From assembly GCF_900105675.1 (NCBI RefSeq), contig NZ_LT629786.1, positions 4,526,001 to 4,590,000 of the forward strand: a stretch of DNA of 64,000 nucleotides. The letters run 5' to 3'. Below, piece by piece: positions 1 to 8,785 of the stretch; the stretch's first letter is position 1; each line of letters opens with the position of its first letter. Made by a program: the position numbers and the translations under genes. This stretch comes from Pseudomonas synxantha. GTDB taxonomy: Bacteria > Pseudomonadota > Gammaproteobacteria > Pseudomonadales > Pseudomonadaceae. The notes beneath the pieces are model-generated. The model did no database searches. It was not told the origin of the DNA and was given only the letters and a program-made list of their open reading frames with translations.

Positions 1-91
1 AGCATCCCTGTAACGTCCGGTTCAACCGGTCGCTACGTATTCAGGGACGCCGCTGGGCGCGCAAGATTAACAGCAATTGCTTACGGTTGGA

Positions 92-871
92 TCAATGCAC
101 ATCCTTCCAGTATTCGCGCTTGAGCAGATAAGCGAATACGAAGAAGAAAGCCAGGTACAGCAAGACGTAAGTACCGATGCGCTGGTGCTGCAGTTTGACC
201 GGGTTGGCCGAGTAGGCCAGGAAGGTCACCAGGTTCTTGACCTTCTCGTCGAACTGCTCTTCATTCAGCGTACCGGTCTTGGGCACGATGGTCAGTTGAT
301 CGCATGCTTCATGGGTCAGAGGCGTACCGGTCAACGGATCATATTGCTTCTTGCCGTCTTCAACGACCTGAACCTGCTTGCATCCTACCACCTGGCGACC
401 CTGCAGGCCGACCAGAACGTTCGGCATGCCGACATTCGGGAAGACTTTGTTGTTCACGCCGTAAGGGCGTGCAGGGTCTTCGTAGAAGGATTTCAGGTAG
501 CCGTAGAGCCAGTCGGTGCCGCGCACGCGGGCCACCAGGGTCAGGTCTGGCGGTGCGGCGCCGAACCAGGTCTTGGCGTCGGCCGGTTGCATGCCGATGC
601 TCATGTGGTCGCCGATCTTCGCACCGGTGAACACCGCGTGGCTGAGCATCACTTCATGGGGGATGCCCAGGTCATCGGCGACCCGCTCGTAACGTTGGAA
701 CTTGGCGCTGTGGCAACCCATGCAGTAGTTAGTGAATGTACGCAGCCCATCCTGCATGGCGGCTTTGTCAGACACATCGATATCGACCTTTTCCAGCTGC
801 GCGCCATGTTCGGCGGCGAAGGACAGTAGCGGCAGGGCCGCAAGCACGAATGCAACGAATAACTTTTTCAT
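92..871 (-). CDS. petC: Cytochrome c1 subunit of the cytochrome bc1 complex
   Basis: The 259-residue product is the haem-c subunit of ubiquinol-cytochrome c oxidoreductase. It passes electrons from the Rieske protein to soluble cytochrome c on the periplasmic side. A Sec signal peptide covers about residues 1-20. The haem attachment motif CMGCH is at residues 50-54, and a single C-terminal membrane anchor lies near residues 233-252, followed by a basic tail. The likely Met axial ligand is in the PNVGMPNVL segment. Its start codon overlaps the petB stop by one base (TGATG), so the two are translationally coupled. It is the last gene of petABC. No PetB-PetC fusion is present, unlike some relatives. 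The gene and its role are clear. Confidence 0.97.
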   Translation of the reverse strand: MKKLFVAFVLAALPLLSFAAEHGAQLEKVDIDVSDKAAMQDGLRTFTNYCMGCHSAKFQRYERVADDLGIPHEVMLSHAVFTGAKIGDHMSIGMQPADAKTWFGAAPPDLTLVARVRGTDWLYGYLKSFYEDPARPYGVNNKVFPNVGMPNVLVGLQGRQVVGCKQVQVVEDGKKQYDPLTGTPLTHEACDQLTIVPKTGTLNEEQFDEKVKNLVTFLAYSANPVKLQHQRIGTYVLLYLAFFFVFAYLLKREYWKDVH

Positions 872-2085
872 CAGCCAGTCACCCTTTCCGGAACCGGTTT
901 GGTCTTCTCGAGCCGGGTATAGAACGGCATCAGAATGAAGTAGGCGAAGTACAGGAAGGTGCAGACCTGCGACAACAACGTACGCTCAGGGGTTGGCGCC
1001 AATACGCCGAGTACGCCCAGGATCACGAACGAAATGCAGAACACCCACAACCAGATCTTGCTCAGCCAGCCTTTGTAGCGCATCGACTTGACCGGGCTGC
1101 GGTCGAGCCATGGCAGCACGAACAGCACCGCGATGGCTGCGCCCATGGCGATCACGCCCATCAGCTTGTCAGGGATGGCGCGCAGGATCGCGTAGAACGG
1201 CGTGAAGTACCACACCGGTGCAATGTGCTCGGGAGTCTTGAAGGCGTTGGCCTGCTCGAAGTTAGGCTTTTCGAGGAAATAACCGCCCATCTCCGGGAAA
1301 AAGAACACGATCGAGCAGAACACGAACAGGAACACCACCACGCCGACAATGTCTTTGACGGTGTAGTAAGGGTGAAACGGAATGCCATCCAGCGGGATAC
1401 CGTTCTCGTCCTTGTGCTTCTTGATGTCCACGCCATCGGGGTTGTTGGAGCCTACTTCGTGCAGCGCCAGGATGTGCAGCACAACCAGGCCGAGGATCAC
1501 GATCGGCAAGGCCACCACGTGCAGGGCGAAGAAGCGGTTCAGGGTAATACCCGAGATCAGGTAGTCACCGCGGATCCACTGGGTCAGGTCGTTGCCGATC
1601 ACCGGGATCGCACCGAACAGCGAAATGATCACCTGGGCGCCCCAGTACGACATCTGGCCCCACGGCAGCAGGTAACCCATGAAGGCTTCGGCCATCAGCG
1701 CCAGGTAGATCAGCATGCCGAACACCCACACCAGCTCGCGAGGCTTCTGGTACGACCCGTAGAGCAGGCCACGGAACATGTGCAGGTAGACGACGATAAA
1801 GAACGCTGACGCGCCGGTGGAGTGCAGCAGGCGCAGGATCGAGCCGTACTCGACGTCACGCATGATGTATTCAACGGAAGCGAACGCCTCCTCCGCCGAC
1901 GGGGTGTAGCTCATCGTCAGCCACACGCCGGTGACGATCTGGTTGACCAGCACCAACAGGGCCAGGGAGCCGAAGAAGTAGAAGAAATTGAAGTTCTTTG
2001 GCGCGTAATACTTGCTGAGATGGTCTTCCCACATTTTAGTGGCGGGGAAGCGCGCATCCACCCAATCCATGAACTTGCTCATCAC
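871..2085 (-). CDS. petB: Cytochrome b subunit of the cytochrome bc1 complex
   Basis: This 404-residue integral membrane protein carries the two b haems and the quinol sites of complex III. Haem-ligating histidines are visible in the segments LLRLLHSTG/VVYLHMFRG and FFALHVVALP/VVLHILALHE. The Qo-site motif reads PVWY (in APVWYFTPFY) rather than the PEWY of mitochondrial and alphaproteobacterial enzymes; the Val form is known from some beta- and gammaproteobacteria. About eight hydrophobic helices are seen, as expected of a full-length cytochrome b. The start overlaps the petA stop by four bases (ATGA), and the stop overlaps petC by one base, so all three subunits come from one tightly coupled message. 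Confidence 0.97.
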   Translation of the reverse strand: MMSKFMDWVDARFPATKMWEDHLSKYYAPKNFNFFYFFGSLALLVLVNQIVTGVWLTMSYTPSAEEAFASVEYIMRDVEYGSILRLLHSTGASAFFIVVYLHMFRGLLYGSYQKPRELVWVFGMLIYLALMAEAFMGYLLPWGQMSYWGAQVIISLFGAIPVIGNDLTQWIRGDYLISGITLNRFFALHVVALPIVILGLVVLHILALHEVGSNNPDGVDIKKHKDENGIPLDGIPFHPYYTVKDIVGVVVFLFVFCSIVFFFPEMGGYFLEKPNFEQANAFKTPEHIAPVWYFTPFYAILRAIPDKLMGVIAMGAAIAVLFVLPWLDRSPVKSMRYKGWLSKIWLWVFCISFVILGVLGVLAPTPERTLLSQVCTFLYFAYFILMPFYTRLEKTKPVPERVTG

Positions 2086-2675
2086 GCGTTCTCCTTGTCG
2101 AGGCCAATGACTATGAGGTCGTCAGTTTCGTAGGTATGCGGAGGCACGGGCAGGTTCAAGGGCGCGGGCTGGGACTTGTAGACTCGGCCGGCGAGGTCGT
2201 AGTGGGAACCGTGACACGGGCAGAAATAACCGCCTACCCAGTCCTTGCCCAGATCGACAGGGGCCACTTCCGGGCGGAAGGTAGGCGAGCAACCCAGGTG
2301 GGTACACAGACCGACCAGCAGCAGAATCTCTGGCTTGATCGAACGCACTTCATTCTTGGCGTAGGCGGGCTGGTCGGAATTTTCGGATTGCGGGTCGGAC
2401 AACTGGCCCTCGATCTTCTTCAGATTCCCCAGGATTTCCTCGGTACGACGAACGATGAATACCGGTTGGCCGCGCCACTCAGCAATCATCTGCTGCCCTG
2501 GCTCGATCTTGCTGACATTCACCTTCACCGGTGCACCTGCGGCTTTCGCCTTGGCACTGGGAAACCATGACCCCACGAACGGGACCGCAGCCCCCACCGC
2601 TCCTGCAGCACCCACCACGGATGTGGCTGCTACCAAGAAGCGACGCCGGCCTGCATTCACGCCGTCATTGCTCAT
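2082..2675 (-). CDS. petA: Rieske iron-sulfur subunit of the cytochrome bc1 complex
   Basis: The 197-residue product holds the [2Fe-2S] cluster that takes electrons from quinol in complex III. The cluster ligands are in CTHLGC and CPCHGSHYD in the C-terminal third. The N-terminus has a twin-arginine-like signal anchor (GRRRFLVAATS followed by an Ala/Gly/Val-rich helix to about residue 35), as expected for a Rieske protein exported folded by Tat and kept membrane-anchored. It is the first gene of petABC and overlaps petB by four bases. The start is preceded by GGAGAG-like sequence (minus strand). Identification is secure. Confidence 0.97.
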   Translation of the reverse strand: MSNDGVNAGRRRFLVAATSVVGAAGAVGAAVPFVGSWFPSAKAKAAGAPVKVNVSKIEPGQQMIAEWRGQPVFIVRRTEEILGNLKKIEGQLSDPQSENSDQPAYAKNEVRSIKPEILLLVGLCTHLGCSPTFRPEVAPVDLGKDWVGGYFCPCHGSHYDLAGRVYKSQPAPLNLPVPPHTYETDDLIVIGLDKENA

Positions 2676-2822
2676 TCAGTCCTCTCCCATCAGCTTTTTT
2701 GGCCTGTTAAATCAGGCGTCTACTAAGTGTTGAAACTTTACTTATAAAAATTTTGACGGATGGTAATGAAAAGCCCCACGTATGACAAGGGAATTGCCCG
2801 GGCCTCCGCCCCCAGGCCTTGT

Positions 2823-2849
2823 AGTATAGGGGGTCTACGGATGTGGCAA
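2823..2849 (-). promoter_or_regulatory. Candidate sigma70 promoter of petABC
   Basis: On the minus strand a TATACT box (2823-2828) follows TTGCCA (2844-2849) with a 15-base spacer, about 150 bases upstream of petA. The -10 box is good but the spacing is short, so the -35 assignment is uncertain. Confidence 0.35.
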
Positions 2850-2887
2850 GTTGTCACGCACAAATTTATGTATAAATCGCAGGCAAT

Positions 2888-2926
2888 AAAAAACGCCCAG
2901 CTCCGTGAGGAGGCTGGGCGTTTTTG
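2888..2926 (-). terminator. Rho-independent terminator of rplM-rpsI
   Basis: Read on the minus strand, a GC-rich stem (CGCCCAGC with GCTGGGCG, extended by CTCC/GGAG) is followed directly by a run of six T. It lies just past the rpsI stop codon and upstream of petA. Confidence 0.9.
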
Positions 2927-2942
2927 TGGAACGTAAAGCGAA

Positions 2943-3335
2943 TTAACGCTTCGAGTACTGCGGACGCTTACGCGCTTTACGCAGACCGACTTTCTTACGT
3001 TCAACTTCACGAGCATCGCGAGTCACGAAGCCAGCTTTGCGCAGAGCGCCACGCAGGGTTTCGTCGTACTGCATCAGAGCGCGAGTGATACCGTGGCGGA
3101 TTGCGCCAGCTTGACCACTTACACCGCCACCGATAACGGTGACGTAGATGTCGAACTTTTCAACGGTCTCGGTCAATTCCAGCGGCTGACGAACTACCAT
3201 GCGGGCAGTTTCGCGACCGAAGAAGTTGTCCAGGGAGCGGTTGTTGATCGAGATGTTACCAGTGCCCGGACGCAGGAAAACGCGTGCGGTTGCGGTTTTG
3301 CGACGGCCAGTGCCGTAATTTTGAGTCGCCGACAT
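2943..3335 (-). CDS. rpsI: 30S ribosomal protein S9
   Basis: The 130-residue protein is S9 of the small ribosomal subunit. The N-terminus [19 protein letters not shown] and the basic tail ending RKRPQYSKR are typical; the terminal Lys-Arg reaches toward the P-site tRNA. It follows rplM by 14 bases, the usual rplM-rpsI operon, and ends in a strong terminator. The length matches the family. Confidence 0.98.
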
Positions 3336-3349
3336 AATGAACTATTCCG

Positions 3350-3778
3350 TTAAAACTTCAGTTCTTGGGGCTGCTGAGCAGCATGAGGGTGTACAGCGCC
3401 CGCATAGACTTTCAGCTTGCGAAACATATCGCGACCCAGTGGGCCCTTCGGCAGCATGCCTTTGACCGCGATTTCGATCGGGGCTTCAGGCTTCTTGGAG
3501 ATCAGGCCTTCAAAGTTGGAAGACTTGATACCGCCTGGGAAACCGGAGTGACGGTAGTACATTTTGTCTTGCGCTTTGTTGCCGGTAACACGTACCTGCT
3601 CAGCGTTGATGATCACGATGTAGTCACCGGTGTCAACGTGAGGGGTGTACTCAGGCTTGTGCTTGCCACGCAGACGGCTGGCGACTTCAGTGGCCAGACG
3701 ACCCAGGGTCTGACCAGCGGCGTCGACGACAAACCAGTCGCGCTGAACTGTTTCCGGTTTTGCAGTAAAAGTTGTCAT
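3350..3778 (-). CDS. rplM: 50S ribosomal protein L13
   Basis: The 142-residue protein is L13, an early-assembling 23S rRNA-binding protein. The family motifs [36 protein letters not shown] and [20 protein letters not shown] are present. It is the first gene of the rplM-rpsI operon. A good promoter lies upstream at 3821-3849 on the minus strand. The leader between promoter and gene is short (about 40 bases). Confidence 0.98.
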   Translation of the reverse strand: MTTFTAKPETVQRDWFVVDAAGQTLGRLATEVASRLRGKHKPEYTPHVDTGDYIVIINAEQVRVTGNKAQDKMYYRHSGFPGGIKSSNFEGLISKKPEAPIEIAVKGMLPKGPLGRDMFRKLKVYAGAVHPHAAQQPQELKF

Positions 3779-3820
3779 TCTTTAATAGCCTCAGGGGCCG
3801 CCCTGTAAATTAGACGGCGG

Positions 3821-3849
3821 ATCTTACTGAATAGTGCTTACTTTGACAA
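3821..3849 (-). promoter_or_regulatory. Promoter of rplM-rpsI
   Basis: On the minus strand TTGTCA (3844-3849) and TAAGAT (3821-3826) are separated by 17 bases, just upstream of rplM. This is a near-consensus -35, a fair -10 and ideal spacing. Confidence 0.65.
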
Positions 3850-4026
3850 GTCAAAGGCAGCCGGATACAGACGCTATCGGGGGCTCGGGTCGGCGCGTCC
3901 GTTCAACGGCAAGATTCTTCGGCAGGCGGCGCATCACTTCCACTGCAGAAAGAGGTGGGCAATTATGCAGATTGCGAAAAAAAATTCAACCTGCTTTTAT
4001 GATTGTTTTCCCCGAAGGAGTACCCG

Positions 4027-5067
4027 ATGGATTACCGACAGCTGGGCCGCACCGATCTGAACGTCAGCGCGATCGCCTTGGGCACCATGACCTGGGGCGA
4101 GCAGAACAGCGAGGCAGAGGCCTTCGCGCAGATCGAACGGGCCAAGGCGGCGGGGATCAACTTCCTCGATACTGCGGAAATGTACCCGGTACCGCCCAAG
4201 TCCGACACCTATGCCACCACCGAGCGCTACATCGGCAACTATTTCAAAAGCCGGGGCGACCGCGCCGACTGGGTCCTCGCCAGCAAGATCGCAGGCCCCG
4301 GCAACACCATCGACTACATCCGCGATGGCTATCTGCGCCACAACCGTAAGCACATTGCCCAGGCCCTGGACGCCAGCCTCAAGCGCCTGCAGACCGACTG
4401 GATCGACCTCTACCAACTGCATTGGCCGGAGCGCAGCACCAACTTCTTCGGCCAGTTGAGCTACAAGCACAAGGACGAAGACGACCTCACTCCTCTGGAG
4501 GAAACCCTCGAAGCCCTGGATGAGCAGGTCAAGGCCGGCAAGATCCGCCACATCGGCCTGTCCAACGAAACCCCGTGGGGCACCATGAAGTTCCTCGCCC
4601 TGGCCGAAGCCCGCGGCTGGCCCCGTGCGGTGTCGATCCAGAACCCCTATAACCTGCTCAACCGCAGCTTCGAGGTGGGCCTGGCGGAAATCGCCATTCG
4701 CGAACAGTGCGGCTTGCTGGCGTATTCCCCACTGGCGTTCGGCATGCTCAGCGGCAAATACGAAAATGGCGCACGGCCGGCCAAGGCACGCCTGACTGAG
4801 TACAGCCGGTTCAGCCGTTACTTCAACCCGCAGTCGGAGGCGGCGTGCAGCCGCTATGTGGCGTTGGCGCGGGAACATGGCCTGGACCCGGCGCAGATGG
4901 CGCTGGCGTTTGTGACGCAGCAGCCGTTTGTGACCAGCAATATTATTGGGGCCACGACGCTGGAGCAGTTGGATAGCAATATTGCGAGTGCTGATCTGAG
5001 ACTGTCGAAAGAAGTATTGGAGGGGATTGAGGCGATTCAGAAGGATCATCCGAATCCGGCGCCTTGA
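4027..5067 (+). CDS. Tas-like NADP(H)-dependent aldo/keto reductase
   Basis: The 346-residue protein belongs to the aldo/keto reductase superfamily, a TIM-barrel fold that reduces carbonyls with NADPH. The catalytic tetrad is visible: Asp and Tyr in DTAEMYPVP, Lys in VLASKIAGPG and His in LYQLHWPER. The start MDYRQLGRTDLNVS is favoured over an in-frame ATG 24 bases upstream because AAGGAG sits six bases before it. The protein most resembles E. coli Tas, whose physiological substrate is not established. It is a single-gene unit, followed by a REPIN and a convergent acyl-CoA dehydrogenase gene. Confidence 0.9.
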   Translation: MDYRQLGRTDLNVSAIALGTMTWGEQNSEAEAFAQIERAKAAGINFLDTAEMYPVPPKSDTYATTERYIGNYFKSRGDRADWVLASKIAGPGNTIDYIRDGYLRHNRKHIAQALDASLKRLQTDWIDLYQLHWPERSTNFFGQLSYKHKDEDDLTPLEETLEALDEQVKAGKIRHIGLSNETPWGTMKFLALAEARGWPRAVSIQNPYNLLNRSFEVGLAEIAIREQCGLLAYSPLAFGMLSGKYENGARPAKARLTEYSRFSRYFNPQSEAACSRYVALAREHGLDPAQMALAFVTQQPFVTSNIIGATTLEQLDSNIASADLRLSKEVLEGIEAIQKDHPNPAP

Positions 5068-5079
5068 TTGACCTTTAGG

Positions 5080-5175
5080 CCGCTATCGGGAGCAAGCCCC
5101 CTCCCACATTTGGACTTATAAACCCAGTCAAATGTGGGAAGGGCGGTGCGACGATTCGACTTGCTCCCAATGAGG
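5080..5175. repeat. REPIN-like inverted pair of REP elements, right arm disrupted
   Basis: A reverse-orientation REP copy (5080-5111, CCGCTATCGGGAGCAAGCCC...) faces a degenerate forward copy (5130-5175). The forward copy keeps the GTGGGA and CTTGCTCCC ends but has extra bases between them. It lies between convergent genes. Confidence 0.8.
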
Positions 5176-5195
5176 CCATCAGCAACACCGCAAGA

Positions 5196-6332
5196 TCAAA
5201 GCGCCCGCGCAATAATCTCCTTCATGATCTCATTGGTTCCCGCATAAATGCGCTGCACCCGCGCGTCCGCCCAGGCCCGGGCAATCGGGTATTCCCACAT
5301 GAAGCCGTAGCCGCCGTGCAGCTGCACGCACTCATCGAGTACCTTGCATTGCAGGTCCGTGGCCCAATACTTGGCCATCGCCGCAGTAGGCACATCCAGC
5401 TTGCCGTCCAGGTGCAACGCCATGCATTTGTCGACAAACACGCGGCCGATCTGAATCTCGGTGGCCATCTCCGCCAGCTTGAAGCGGGTGTTCTGGAAAT
5501 CGGCAATCGCCTTGCCGAACGCTTTGCGCTCGCGGGTGTAGTCCAGGGTCCACTGCAACGCCGCTTCCGCGGATGACAAGGCGCCAATCGCCACCGTCAA
5601 ACGCTCCTGGGGCAACTCCTGCATCAGGTACGCAAAGCCCATACCGGCCTGGCCCAGCAAGTTTTCCTTGGATACCCGCACGTCCTGGAAGAACAGCTCC
5701 GAGGTGTCCTGGGCCTTCATGCCGACTTTCTCCAGGCGCTTGCCCTTGTCGAAGCCGGGCGTGCCGGCTTCCACCAGGAACAGGCTGGTGCCCTTGGCGC
5801 CGGCCTTCGGGTCGGTCTTGGCCACCACGACCACCAGGTCGGCCAGATAGCCGTTGGTGATAAAGGTCTTGGAGCCATTGATCACATACTCATCACCGTC
5901 CAGCACCGCCGTGGTCTTGACCCCTTGCAGGTCGGAACCGGCGCCCGGCTCGGTCATGGCAATGGCCGTGACCATCTCCCCAGAAATCAGCTTGGGCAGG
6001 TACTTCTGTTTCAGCGCTTCGCTGCCGTAATGCAGGATGTAGGGCGCGACGATGTCCGAATGCAGGGAAAAGCCGATGCCGGTCAAACCCAGGCGGCTGA
6101 TTTCTTCGATCACCACCGCGCTGTAGAGAAAGTCCGCGCCCAGGCCACCATATTCCTCCGGCAGGTGGGAGCACAGCATGCCCGCCTCCCCCGCCTTGCT
6201 CCACAGGCTACGGTCGATATGGCCCTGCTTTTCCCATTGGCCATGGAAGGGCGCGGCGTGTTTGTCGAGAAAGGTGCGCACGCTCTCGCGGAAGAGTTCG
6301 TGCTCCGAGCTGAACAAGGTTCTGGGGATCAT
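5196..6332 (-). CDS. Acyl-CoA dehydrogenase, long-chain (LCAD)-like
   Basis: This 378-residue FAD enzyme catalyses alpha,beta-dehydrogenation of an acyl-CoA, the first step of beta-oxidation or branched-chain acid breakdown. Family signatures are MTEPGAGSDLQG and the C-terminal block QLHGGYGFMWEYPIARAW...RIYAGTNEIMKEI. The Glu of MCAD-type enzymes (IYEGT) is Ala here. The likely base is therefore the Glu in LPQERL, as in long-chain and isovaleryl-CoA dehydrogenases. The C-terminal block closely resembles mammalian LCAD. It starts at ATG with AGGTGA upstream and is divergent from a GlxA-type regulator gene that might control it (inference). The chain length preferred cannot be read from sequence. 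Confidence 0.9.
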   Translation of the reverse strand: MIPRTLFSSEHELFRESVRTFLDKHAAPFHGQWEKQGHIDRSLWSKAGEAGMLCSHLPEEYGGLGADFLYSAVVIEEISRLGLTGIGFSLHSDIVAPYILHYGSEALKQKYLPKLISGEMVTAIAMTEPGAGSDLQGVKTTAVLDGDEYVINGSKTFITNGYLADLVVVVAKTDPKAGAKGTSLFLVEAGTPGFDKGKRLEKVGMKAQDTSELFFQDVRVSKENLLGQAGMGFAYLMQELPQERLTVAIGALSSAEAALQWTLDYTRERKAFGKAIADFQNTRFKLAEMATEIQIGRVFVDKCMALHLDGKLDVPTAAMAKYWATDLQCKVLDECVQLHGGYGFMWEYPIARAWADARVQRIYAGTNEIMKEIIARAL

Positions 6333-6477
6333 GGGTCACCTGCATGGATTGTCGGACAAGGATGAGCCCACAGAGCCTATGCCGCGATGGCGTCACGGGA
6401 CACTGGACACATGCGACAAAAAATAAGACGATCCAGCCGTCTGGTGACCACTTTCCCCTATAAGAATAAATGAAATT

Positions 6478-7473
6478 ATGTCTAACCAAATCTCCACGCC
6501 CTTGCGGCGCGTCAGCATTTTGGCCATTGATCGGGTATTCGCTTCAACCCTGATGCAAGCCAAGGATTTCTTCCACCTCGCCAGCCTGCGTTACGGCAAA
6601 CAGCAGGGCCTGGGCCTGACCCCAGGGTTCGATACACGCCTTGTCAGCCCCGACGGGCAGTCGGTGCGCAGCTTCAGCGATGTGATCATGCCGGTGGACG
6701 GCGGCCTGGAAGACGCCGACATCATCGTGCTGCCGGCCTTCTGGGACGACTTCGACGGCCTGTGCGCCCGCTACCCGCAAGTGTTGCCGTGGCTGCGCGA
6801 ACAACACGCCCGCGGCGCTGTGCTCTGCGGCGAAGCCACCGGGGTGTTTTGGCTGGCAGAAGCCGGGCTGCTCGATGGCAAGGAGGCGACCACCTACTGG
6901 CGATTCTTCACTGCCTTCAGCGAGCGCTTCCCCAAGGTCCAGCTCAACCAGGACAAGCACCTCACCGATGCCGACAACCTGTATTGCGCCGGCGGCACCA
7001 CTTCGGCCTGCGACCTCTACATCTATCTGATCGAACGCTTTTGCGGCGCCAGCATTGCCCAGGCCGTGGCCCGGGACATCCTCTATGAGGTGCAGCGCAG
7101 CTATTCACCGGGACGTATCGGCTTTGGGGGGCAGAAGCTGCACCAGGACGTGATCATCCTGCAGATCCAGCACTGGCTCGAGGAACACTTTGCCGACAAG
7201 TTCCGCTTCGAAGACGTCGCCCGGGAACACGGCATGAGCATCCGCAACTTCATGCGGCGCTTCCAGACCGCTACCGGCGACAAGCCGCTGCATTACCTGC
7301 AACGGCTGCGTATCGAGACGGCAAAAGGCCTGCTCTCGGGCAGCCGCAAGAGCATCAAGACCATCAGTTATGAGGTGGGTTACGACGATGCGAGTTTCTT
7401 TGCGCGCTTGTTCAGGCAGCACACGGAGCTGTCGCCGAATCAGTATCGGCAGCAGTTCCAGCAAGCCGCATAA
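6478..7473 (+). CDS. GlxA-family transcriptional regulator (DJ-1/PfpI plus AraC HTH)
   Basis: The 331-residue protein has an N-terminal DJ-1/PfpI-like domain (about residues 10-190, with the CGEATG elbow around the position of the nucleophile Cys in active members). The C-terminal AraC/XylS DNA-binding domain covers about residues 225-325, with the signature GYDDASFFARLFRQHTELSPNQYR. Members of this group often control amino-acid, betaine or carnitine catabolism, but the ligand is unknown here. It is divergent from the acyl-CoA dehydrogenase gene across a 145-base gap, so that gene is a plausible target. A weak ribosome-binding site precedes the chosen ATG. Confidence 0.88.
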   Translation: MSNQISTPLRRVSILAIDRVFASTLMQAKDFFHLASLRYGKQQGLGLTPGFDTRLVSPDGQSVRSFSDVIMPVDGGLEDADIIVLPAFWDDFDGLCARYPQVLPWLREQHARGAVLCGEATGVFWLAEAGLLDGKEATTYWRFFTAFSERFPKVQLNQDKHLTDADNLYCAGGTTSACDLYIYLIERFCGASIAQAVARDILYEVQRSYSPGRIGFGGQKLHQDVIILQIQHWLEEHFADKFRFEDVAREHGMSIRNFMRRFQTATGDKPLHYLQRLRIETAKGLLSGSRKSIKTISYEVGYDDASFFARLFRQHTELSPNQYRQQFQQAA

Positions 7474-7492
7474 CTCCAGGCAGACACAGGGC

Positions 7493-7584
7493 AAATGTGG
7501 GAGGGGGCTTGCTCCCGATAGCGGAGTGTCAGTCAGTGCATCTTTTGCTGACAGACTGCTATCGGGGGCAAGCCCCCTCCCCCA
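7493..7584. repeat. REPIN (inverted pair of REP elements)
   Basis: A forward REP copy (7493-7524) and an inverted copy (7556-7584) are separated by a short loop, in the gap between convergent glxA-type and zapE genes. Confidence 0.9.
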
Positions 7585-7611
7585 TTAAAACTCCACAGCT
7601 CTGGAAACTGC

Positions 7612-8706
7612 TTACGGTTTGTGTCCGCGCGAGAGGAATTCGTGGGACTGCATTTCAAGCAAGCGGCTCAAGGTGCGCTGGAACTCGAAGTTCAAGCGAC
7701 CACCGGTATACAGGTCCTTGAGCTCGACTTCCGCCGAGATGATCAACTTGACGTTACGGTCGTAGAACTCGTCGACCATGTTGATAAAACGGCGGGCGAT
7801 ATCGTCCGTGGCAACGCCCATCTGCTCGACGCCGCTCAAGATCACCGCGTGGAAAATCTTGCCCAGCTCGATGTAATCGTTCTGGCTACGCGGGCCGTCG
7901 CACAATTGGCGGAACTCAAACCAGGCCACGTCATCGCAGGTACGCAGCGCGATGATTTCGCGGTTCTCGATCATCAGCTTGTCGTTTTCCACCGCCTGGG
8001 TGCATTCAGGGGTCAGGGCGCGAAAGCTCTTTTTCAGGCTTTCGTGGGCCGCTTCGTTCAGCGGGAAGTGGAATAGCTCGGCTTGCTCCAGATGACGCAG
8101 ACGATAGTCGACGCCGCTGTCGACATTGACGATATCGGTGTTCTGCTTGATCAGCGCGATGGCCGGCAGGAAGCGTGCACGCTGCAGGCCATCCTTGTAC
8201 AAACCGTCGGGCACGATGTTCGAGGTGGCGACCAGGGTCACGCCGTTCTTGAACAGCTCTTCCATCAGGGTGCCAAGGATCATGGCGTCGGTGATGTCGG
8301 AGACGAAGAACTCATCGAAGCAGATCACCCGCGCTTCCTGGGAGAAACGCTTGGCGATGATGGTCAGCGGGTTTTTCTCGCCCGGCAGGGTCTTCATCTC
8401 TTCGTGCACGCGCTTCATGAAGCGGTGGAAGTGTGTCCGGACCTTTTCCTTGAACGGCAGCGCTTCGAAGAAGGTGTCCACCAGGTAAGTCTTGCCCCGG
8501 CCGACGCCGCCCCAGAAGTACAGGCCCTTGACCGGCGTGTGGTCTTTCTTGCCAAACAGCTTGCTGAACATCCCTGGCTTGCTCTGCGAGGCCGCGACGA
8601 GGTCGTCGTACAGGCGCTGCAAATGACGCACGGCATTTTCCTGGGCCGCGTCATGGAAGAATTCAGGGCGTTTCAGATCAGCTTGATATCGTTCTAGGGG
8701 CGTCAT
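7612..8706 (-). CDS. zapE: ZapE/AFG1-like cell-division ATPase
   Basis: The 364-residue P-loop ATPase has a Walker A motif GGVGRGKT and Walker B VICFDEFFV, then the SDITDAMILG and LVATSN sensor segments. ZapE in E. coli acts at the Z-ring late in division and under stress; the family is related to yeast Afg1. The start MTPLERYQADLKRPEFF at 8706 fits the family length. An upstream in-frame start would add 21 non-conserved residues. It lies downstream of trpS on the same strand but behind a terminator, so it is probably transcribed on its own. Confidence 0.93.
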   Translation of the reverse strand: MTPLERYQADLKRPEFFHDAAQENAVRHLQRLYDDLVAASQSKPGMFSKLFGKKDHTPVKGLYFWGGVGRGKTYLVDTFFEALPFKEKVRTHFHRFMKRVHEEMKTLPGEKNPLTIIAKRFSQEARVICFDEFFVSDITDAMILGTLMEELFKNGVTLVATSNIVPDGLYKDGLQRARFLPAIALIKQNTDIVNVDSGVDYRLRHLEQAELFHFPLNEAAHESLKKSFRALTPECTQAVENDKLMIENREIIALRTCDDVAWFEFRQLCDGPRSQNDYIELGKIFHAVILSGVEQMGVATDDIARRFINMVDEFYDRNVKLIISAEVELKDLYTGGRLNFEFQRTLSRLLEMQSHEFLSRGHKP

Positions 8707-8724
8707 AATTTCGTTAGCAAGGCA

Positions 8725-8757
8725 ACAAAAACGGGCCGTCACTGTAACGACGGCCCT
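8725..8757 (-). terminator. Rho-independent terminator after trpS
   Basis: On the minus strand GGGCCGTC and GACGGCCC form an eight-base stem followed by GTTTTTG. It lies between the trpS stop and the zapE start. Confidence 0.85.
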
Positions 8758-8785
8758 GGATAATGGCAATCAACCCTTGGTCGGG

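Noticed and set aside
1..91. A terminator or gene at the left edge
   Set aside because: TCCCTG/CAGGGA and CCGGTT/AACCGG can pair, but there is no T-run on the minus strand and no frame; the usual neighbour sspA is not within the window.
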